Assembly: GCA_949987705.1 (NCBI GenBank)
Contig: OX465281.1
Span: 137,068,876-137,132,875, forward strand
From: Thereva unica
Lineage: Eukaryota > Arthropoda > Insecta > Diptera > Therevidae
Length of the DNA: 64,000 nucleotides
Direction of reading: 5' to 3'
The notes under the pieces are model-generated. The model was not told the DNA's origin and ran no database searches. It saw nothing but the letters and a program-made list of their open reading frames with translations. Both the position numbers and the translations under genes were made by a program. Numbering within the stretch: position 1 is the first letter of the stretch; every line of letters starts with the position of its first letter. Positions 58,158-64,000 of the stretch are shown here, in pieces.

Positions 58158-58478
58158 GTGCCGGCAGACCTCTCCTTCCACAGCATTACAATCAGGGCAG
58201 ATGTGCCGGTAGAAAACGATTTTCTTGACAGGATCAAGAGTTTACTTGACTCTGATACGGGATCAAATGGAGCTATAGTAATCTTGTCCGAAGGGCGGTG
58301 TCTGCAAGTGGTGTCTGAAATTTTGCTAAATACGGTCAACAGTCAGAGGACGAAAAATAAATTTGAACGAACCGCTAGTGTTGGTGTTAAGATATTAGTT
58401 GAAGTTGCTCATCATATGTCGAAGAACCAATACCCGGATTTAGGACCAGAATATGAGATGGATGATGTAGTATTGTAA
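58158..58478 (+). CDS. Unrecognised 106-codon frame, possible exon
   Basis: The frame is of balanced composition and contains DVPVENDFLDRIKSLLDSD, NGAIVILSEGRCLQ and later SVGVKILVEVAHHM and YPDLGPEYEMDDVVL. A pyrimidine-rich tract ending CCACAG (58168-58186) looks like a splice acceptor, so the first codons may be intronic and this may be an exon. The GAIVILSEGR phrase is faintly like ligand-binding domains of class C receptors, but that is a guess. It could also be a fragment of an unknown element. The neighbours are a MITE and a hAT relic. Confidence 0.35.
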   Translation: MPADLSFHSITIRADVPVENDFLDRIKSLLDSDTGSNGAIVILSEGRCLQVVSEILLNTVNSQRTKNKFERTASVGVKILVEVAHHMSKNQYPDLGPEYEMDDVVL

Positions 58479-58800
58479 TAACTACATTCTTTGAGGTAGC
58501 ATTTTGAACATTTTCTTATTTTGGTCTACGTTGCTTGTCATATTAAACTTTAGCAACTTTTAATTAGGTTGACATATTTAATTTTTTTTACCATATAATG
58601 GGATTGTACGCTTTATAAAAAAAAGGAAATATGTGTTGTTCTTTGAAAACACAACCTATGCCATAAATTGTTACTAATATTAATTTTGGTTTCTATGCAA
58701 TATTGATTGAGTTTTATATCTTATTATAATCTTATGTTTTTTCCAATCATAACTTATAAATATTTTTGCACGGTTATCTAACACATCACTCATTTTATGT

Positions 58801-59543
58801 AGGGATAATGAACTTCTCTATAATCGTGACACTGACGGAAAAGTAGATATTCTGGTGGCAAATGATAGGAACTTCAGAGCGCTCTTCGTGGAATTTGGTG
58901 ACTTTACTCTTCAGCATCATTTGGAAACCGCAGGCTCAATCGTGACATATATCAGTAAAACCACCCAAAATCAACTTTCGCCTGCAAAGACGAAATTCAG
59001 TAAGCTATTCTGAAGGAGTTAGAGCGGCAAAGTTTTGCGCAGTTATATTTGATGAGACGAACGACAATTCTTATACAAAACACCTTAGCTTATCCTACTA
59101 CTACTACTGCAACAAAGCAATCAGAGAATTTCATCACATTTTGCGATGCATACCAAGCAATTCGTTCCGAGGATATCGTCGTCGATCTGTGTGAGAAATT
59201 CACCTAAAATATTTGGTTGGAATTAGAACAGATAGTTGCTCGCTAATGGCGTCTGATTTGAAAGGGGTATGTCAGGACGTGACGAAAGTAGCCATTCAAG
59301 CAAGACGTTGTTCTTGCAGTAATCATTTGTTAACAATTCTTTATTAAAATCTTCCAAAGTTTCAAATTGTCGCAATGCTTCAGGAACAATGAGAGCAGTT
59401 TTGGCTTTGGCTAACGGATTGGAAACGTTTTTAAAAAACATCTTGGTGGCAAATCACTTAAGGACTTTGCTAGACTGGTAGAAACCAACTTTACTAGTTG
59501 GGTAGAAAATCACGTTGGGCACATTCAGTTTGAGGGTGAACAA
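58801..59543 (+). pseudogene. hAT-like (DUF4371) transposase relic, N-terminal part
   Basis: The plus strand reads ANDRNFRALFVEF, LQHHLETAGSIVTYISKTTQNQ, then AAKFCAVIFDETNDNS and SLMASDLKGVCQDV. This order matches DUF4371/hAT-type transposase proteins, where DET marks the start of the catalytic core. Stops and shifts interrupt it. The relic is split by the MITE at 59547-61003 and resumes at 61007. Confidence 0.75.
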
Positions 59544-59675
59544 TTAGGCTGCTTACACACCAAACTCGACATCGACTTGACACGACAAAAATTCGACAAC
59601 ATTTTTCTGTCGCGGCACACATCTATTCTTATCATTAAGCGAGTCTATTCACACTGAATTCGACATCGACACGAC

Positions 59676-60904
59676 TCAGCCTTGTTAGCTAAACTCAAAG
59701 CTATTGGAATTGACTCGCTTCTGTATAAGTGGGTTGAAAGTTTCCTTTCCGGCCGTTCAATTAAGGTAGTATTGGATGGCGTCAAATCTGAATCTCACCC
59801 CATTTCTGCGGGGGTCCCCCAGGGTTCAATTTTATCACCGGCCCTATTTCTCATCTTTATAAATGATCTACTTTCAATCCCCTCCAACCCACTTCTCAGC
59901 TTCGCTGACGACGGTACTTTACGTTACTCGTACAGCTACGATACAAGACAGACTCATGCCAGATCCTGTCTTGATGATCGGGAAATTATGTCCATCTCTG
60001 TTAATAACGACATTGAACTCATTCTAGAGTGGGGAAAGAACAATCGTGTTGATTTCAACCCCGACAAAACCAAGCACTGTCTTATTTCAAAGAAAAAGAT
60101 CAACACCGCACCATCCTTGAAAGTGGATGACGTGGTACTAAAGGCCGATCCATCCCTACACATCCTAGGTGTGACATTAGCCAAAGACTTGCGATGGAAT
60201 GACCACATATTCCAAATCGCAAAACAAGGATCCCATTGCTTGGGATTTCTTAAGAGGTGCAAGTTCCTCCTCCAGCCATCGGCCCGTGCTGTTATTTATA
60301 AATCCTACATTCGGCCTCTTCTCGAATACAACTCCCTCGTTTGGGGCGGCGCTCCAATAACCACCTTAGCATGGTTAGATAAGGTCCAAAAAAGGGCCCT
60401 TAAGTTAATTAATGACGATACCGCTTGCTCCACCATCAACCCCTTGAGCCACCGTAGGAATGTAGCAGCACTGACCAAATTTTATCGCTACTATCATAGT
60501 GACTGTTCCTCCGAGCTAAACGCTCTCCTGCCTCCACGGCAATCCTATACCCGCAACACCAGATTAGCGCACTCGTCTCACTCCCTCCACCTGCAACTCC
60601 CCCTTTCACGCACTCAACAAGATATGAATTCCTTTGTAAATAGAACAACTCGACTGTGGAATAATCTCTCGCAGTCAGTTTTTCCGAGCTCCTACAACAT
60701 CCAAGAGTTCAAACGCAGGGTTCATCACCACCTTCTTCAATACCCCCCCGTACCTTTATAATCCTTACCCTATTCCCCCTCCCTCCCTTCCGTACTAAGT
60801 TTACCGCTAGACATTGCACCTTGACGTGACAAATGACATGACGGACTAGTAGTACAAAGGGTGACTCCTGAGCTTAGCACTGCCACATAAAAAAAAAAAA
60901 AAAA
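59676..60904 (+). mobile_element. LINE-A copy 2, 5' truncated
   Basis: Starts mid-RT at about 59676 and ends in A16 (60889-60904). The 3' UTR matches copy 1 at 12031-12166 closely, including gtactactagtccgtcatgt-type sequence in inverse orientation. 5' truncation and an A tail mark target-primed reverse transcription. A target duplication was not resolved. Confidence 0.85.
59682..60761 (+). CDS. LINE-A reverse transcriptase, C-terminal 359 codons
   Basis: Open without stops. It has AIGIDSLLYKWVESFLSGRS, AGVPQGSILSPALFLIFIND (RT motif with the PQGS box), the catalytic SFADDGTLRY, KDLRWNDHIFQIAKQGS and the LINE C-terminal domain ending YPPVPL. The endonuclease and early RT motifs are missing owing to 5' truncation, and the frame has no native start. 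The minus-strand copy 12167-13132 is about 90 percent similar by eye but has an internal deletion. Confidence 0.85.
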   Translation: MLAKLKAIGIDSLLYKWVESFLSGRSIKVVLDGVKSESHPISAGVPQGSILSPALFLIFINDLLSIPSNPLLSFADDGTLRYSYSYDTRQTHARSCLDDREIMSISVNNDIELILEWGKNNRVDFNPDKTKHCLISKKKINTAPSLKVDDVVLKADPSLHILGVTLAKDLRWNDHIFQIAKQGSHCLGFLKRCKFLLQPSARAVIYKSYIRPLLEYNSLVWGGAPITTLAWLDKVQKRALKLINDDTACSTINPLSHRRNVAALTKFYRYYHSDCSSELNALLPPRQSYTRNTRLAHSSHSLHLQLPLSRTQQDMNSFVNRTTRLWNNLSQSVFPSSYNIQEFKRRVHHHLLQYPPVPL

Positions 60905-61006
60905 GGTGTCTAATTTGGTGTATACGAAGATTCGACAAAAATTTTTTTGCCGATGGACGTTTTGTAATGTCGTGTCGATGCCGAGTTTGGTGTGTAAGCA
61001 GCCTTA

Positions 61007-61600
61007 ATAAAAAAGTGTGACGCACTTAATGAGATTTCGGTGTGGGAGGACGCGAAAACTGCATCAGCTGCGGCAAAACTTCGTCTTGTACTTTTCAGCC
61101 TAGAGTTTCCGATTTCATCTGCTTGGTTAAATGACGTTCTAGGCGTGTATAATATTCATACCTACTATTTGATTTTTTATCATAGTCATTAATAACATAA
61201 TAAACTTTTACTTTTCGTACGTATCCGGTATAACTTTACCTTTGAGCCGAATACTCCAAACGTCTTCATTAGATTTAAAAAAAGCAAGATATGATCAAAG
61301 ATACCCTTGCTGACCAAAAGATGTGATGAAGATTCCGGTTTTCGACGGTTATTTACTGAAGCCCAACACCTCGCTGCACAATTGGATGAGGAATTCAAAG
61401 AAGCACGGGTTATTTATCGTCAAAAAATCAAACTCCAGAAGAAGAATCTTCATTCCTTTATTGGACAACATTGTTACCGAATTTAATTAAATGCTTTCTC
61501 CAGACATGTTGGACCGAGACGTTGATCAGTTGAGACATTCAAGATGTTCGACAAGTAGCAGAAGCGTATCAGCAGCTTTTGGTTTCTCCCATCTCAACTA
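61007..61600 (+). pseudogene. hAT-like transposase relic, C-terminal part
   Basis: After the MITE the frame resumes with ISVWEDAKTASAAAKLRLVL, then about 130 bp without homology, then EDSGFRRLFTEAQHLAAQL and IFIPLLDNIVTEFN (about 61450-61492), the characteristic FIPLLDxxxxEF phrase of DUF4371/hAT proteins. Frames are broken. The part from 61146 on is duplicated at 63469. Confidence 0.7.
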
Positions 61601-61677
61601 TTATTGCATAGTTCGAGCTTTTGGGGCCGAGCCTGAAAGCTATATCGGTGGTGTTTGTACAAAACTAAGGCGACTTG
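61146..61677 (+). repeat. Direct repeat, copy 1 (at least 532 bp)
   Basis: It appears identical to 63469-64000 with an offset of 2323 bp. It includes the hAT FIPLLDN region. It starts TGTATAATATTC. The true right end is unknown because copy 2 runs off the window. Confidence 0.9.
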
Positions 61678-61971
61678 GTACCAGGGCGCGTCGGTTTTCT
61701 TCTTTTTAGTTGGGTGATGTGTATATAACTGTGAAACACTTACTGAAGTATTTGTAATTTGCTAGATTAGTGATGAGCCTGAAGTTCCGAACGTTTGATC
61801 GAACGATTTTAGAAAAAAAAAATTAAATTTTGAAACAGACTATCGGACCTTCAAAAACAAGTAAATAATTGTTTTTTGATACCAGACAGACAGTGGGGGT
61901 CTCGAAAAATATCATACCTAAATTATTAACCCCGAATTATAAACCTACCCCGAACTCACAACCTAAAAATG

Positions 61972-62215
61972 ATTTTTTTTGGAAAAAATATTTAGAGGCC
62001 GAGTGCCCCGCTGGATTTTTGTGGAATTGTTAAGGGTGGTGCTAGTAACCACCACAAAAAATCTCAAGTCCATTTCGTCCCCGGGGGACACCCCTAACTC
62101 ACCCCTAGAAATGATTATTTTTAAAAAAATAGTTAGAGGCCGAGTGTCCCGCTGGATTTTTGTGGAATTGTTAAGGGTTGTGCTAGTAACCACCACAAAA
62201 AATCTCAAGTCAAGT
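61972..62215. repeat. Two-unit tandem repeat, period 141 bp
   Basis: agaggccgagtg at 61994 and 62135 starts near-identical blocks that include ccgctggatttttgtggaat and ctagtaaccaccacaaaaaa. No coding function is inferred; frames on both strands repeat the same peptide. Confidence 0.85.
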
Positions 62216-63160
62216 TTACATGCTTACTTGACGTATACTTGAAGTGGATTGCAATAAAAAAATATGCATAAGTCAAGTAAATCTCAAAAATTTCGTTGAT
62301 TGGCTTGAAAAAACTCATGTAAACGCTACTTCGATACTTGAAATTAAGCATGTGTTTTTTTTACTAGGAACATGAAGGTAAAAACTATAATTGATAAGTG
62401 ATTTATTTTTGAAACAATGTTTAAAATTATCATATGGAGCTGATTTATGTTATAATAGGAAAGGTCAAATGTCAGATCAAGAAAATCTCAAGACATTTTG
62501 AAGTCAAGTATGTGAATCATAAATGCAACTAAGGTTTCAAGTCACGAACTCAAGAAAGAATGTAAACGTAATGAAAGTACATAGTTGGAAAAGTGAACCA
62601 CGAAGTCCTAATAAACATTTATTGACGGGTGATGCATGCAAACTTCACAATCGGTAAAGAAGTCGCACGGAAAGTGGACGGCCAAAAGTCTTTTTCTTGT
62701 AAATCCCCCATAATAGATATCGAGTCAACATTTCCCCAAAATTTTCCTAATTGAAGCTGAATTTCAAAAAACCCTAAAAAACTAAAATATGATTTTCATT
62801 TCCAACTTGCGCAACTTATCACGAGGCATAATGAAAATTATTGGTACATACATAATATTAAATGAAATAAAAAACACAAAATTCATCGAATTTTTTTGTA
62901 TATATATAATAAAAAATTTGCAACAGACAGGGGATTTGGTACCGTGACGGGGGCTTTGTCGCCCTGTTCAGACTTCGCGCCCTTAAACTTTTTTCCTAAA
63001 AAATGCGCCTTAATAGGTCATCAATTCAGAATTCTTTTCATAAAAGAAAAGGGTCGTATGAAAATTGCGTCGTAATTTACAATTTTTCAGTACGAGTTAT
63101 ATTGTACGAGGGAATGTTATGGAGCCCATTCACGGGCCAACTAGTTGCCCAAACTCAGTT

Positions 63161-63410
63161 TAGTCCATGGAAATGGTACTTTAACATTGCAAAAATGCAG
63201 GACAAGGTTTTATTTTTGGGATGTGTCCTTGCAAATGTTCTGTAAGATGTACCGTTTCGGAGATATAGTGGAAAAACCATTTGCACACGTTTTCCAAGAT
63301 GGTGGCCAAATGGGGGGCGGGGGAGAATCCCGAAAACTCAAACTTAAGCTCACACTGATAAAACCTTGTCCTGCATTTTTGCAATGTTAAAGTACCATTT
63401 CCATGGACTA
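63161..63410. mobile_element. Foldback element with perfect 53-bp inverted repeat
   Basis: 63161-63213 and 63358-63410 are exact inverse complements (tagtccatggaaatggtact at the outer end) around a 144-bp loop. Mismatch begins just outside (T versus C). Such perfect arms suggest a young MITE or foldback insertion. No certain target duplication. Confidence 0.85.
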
Positions 63411-63468
63411 GTTGTGTTGGCACTGAATCGCAGCGTGTGTGGGGCAGTTGGCAAACTTTTTTGACAGT

Positions 63469-64000
63469 TGTATAATATTCATACCTACTATTTGATTTTT
63501 TATCATAGTCATTAATAACATAATAAACTTTTACTTTTCGTACGTATCCGGTATAACTTTACCTTTGAGCCGAATACTCCAAACGTCTTCATTAGATTTA
63601 AAAAAAGCAAGATATGATCAAAGATACCCTTGCTGACCAAAAGATGTGATGAAGATTCCGGTTTTCGACGGTTATTTACTGAAGCCCAACACCTCGCTGC
63701 ACAATTGGATGAGGAATTCAAAGAAGCACGGGTTATTTATCGTCAAAAAATCAAACTCCAGAAGAAGAATCTTCATTCCTTTATTGGACAACATTGTTAC
63801 CGAATTTAATTAAATGCTTTCTCCAGACATGTTGGACCGAGACGTTGATCAGTTGAGACATTCAAGATGTTCGACAAGTAGCAGAAGCGTATCAGCAGCT
63901 TTTGGTTTCTCCCATCTCAACTATTATTGCATAGTTCGAGCTTTTGGGGCCGAGCCTGAAAGCTATATCGGTGGTGTTTGTACAAAACTAAGGCGACTTG
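63469..64000 (+). repeat. Direct repeat, copy 2, runs off the window
   Basis: Same sequence as 61146-61677, including the hAT C-terminal fragment. The region between the copies (61678-63468) holds the 141-bp tandem repeat and the 53-bp foldback. Confidence 0.9.

Larger units (their letters stand above)
59547..61003. mobile_element. Harbinger-like MITE (TSD TTA) containing a LINE-A insertion
   Basis: Inverted ends GGCTGCTTACACACCAAACT extend for about 30 bp, with TTA at 59544-59546 and 61004-61006. A TWA duplication suggests PIF/Harbinger. Without the LINE-A insertion the MITE would be about 230 bp, with internal repeats of a cgacatcgacacgac-like phrase. It has no transposase. Confidence 0.8.

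Noticed and set aside
61146..63468. LTR retrotransposon with 532-bp LTRs
   Set aside because: The repeat starts with TG but contains hAT coding sequence, and no PBS, purine tract or gag-pol lies between the copies.

Overview
This window looks like a repeat-rich stretch of an arthropod, most probably insect, nuclear genome. It is AT-rich and packed with transposable elements of insect type: BEL/Pao, Ty3/gypsy, several non-LTR (LINE) lineages, Helitron-like repeats, a hAT (DUF4371-type) remnant and several MITE families. I found no convincing intact host gene, rRNA or functional tRNA; one 106-codon frame (58158-58478) might be a host exon. No species can be named from the sequence alone.

Layout. 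0.6-3.2 kb: a degenerate minus-strand LINE broken by a second LINE 3' end, itself broken by a mariner-type MITE. 3.8-5.0 kb: an unclassified segment with inverted arms and a GCCACGGAGGGGACC minisatellite. 5.1-5.8 and 14.6-15.7 kb: two copies of a MITE family with 3-bp target duplications. 7.4-9.6 kb: minus-strand gypsy gag and integrase relics around a MITE. 12.0-13.8 kb: a minus-strand LINE (called LINE-A here). 15.7-19.5 kb: three Helitron-like copies plus tRNA-like sequences. 19.8-22.0 kb: a minus-strand pseudogene and a LINE tail.

The centrepiece is 22.5-42.3 kb, a three-level nest. A LINE reverse-transcriptase relic holds a roo-like BEL/Pao retrotransposon (22841-42005, TSD TCTTA). The 5' LTR of that element in turn holds a Ty3/gypsy element (gypsy-A, 23190-33355, TSD TTTT). 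The BEL/Pao element has identical-looking 458-bp LTRs, a tRNA-Tyr type PBS and one 2609-codon frame that runs Gag, protease, RT, RNase H, integrase and then a baculovirus-F/errantivirus-like envelope. The envelope start is duplicated in tandem. Gypsy-A has gag and pol joined by a clear -1 frameshift signal, a tRNA-Ser type PBS, and LTRs of 1140 and 2200 bp that differ because a 157-bp higher-order repeat has 2 copies in one and 8 in the other.

42.7-47.4 kb holds a MITE copy and pieces of further LINEs (ORF1 of DUF4780 type, an endonuclease start, and C-terminal tails). 47.5-57.3 kb is a decayed minus-strand gypsy element (gypsy-B, tRNA-Pro PBS). Its RNase H is split by a younger plus-strand gypsy (gypsy-C, 49129-54033, 156-bp LTRs, TSD ATTT). 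57.7-64.0 kb has a TAA-flanked MITE, the hAT relic interrupted by a TTA-flanked Harbinger-like MITE that itself received a LINE-A copy, a 53-bp perfect inverted repeat, and a direct duplication of at least 532 bp that runs off the window end.

Open stretches where I see nothing definite: 1-559, 3241-3780, 5756-7397, 9740-12020, 13950-14080, 22011-22470, 42301-42769, 45842-46650, 57303-57710, 58480-58800 and 61690-61970.
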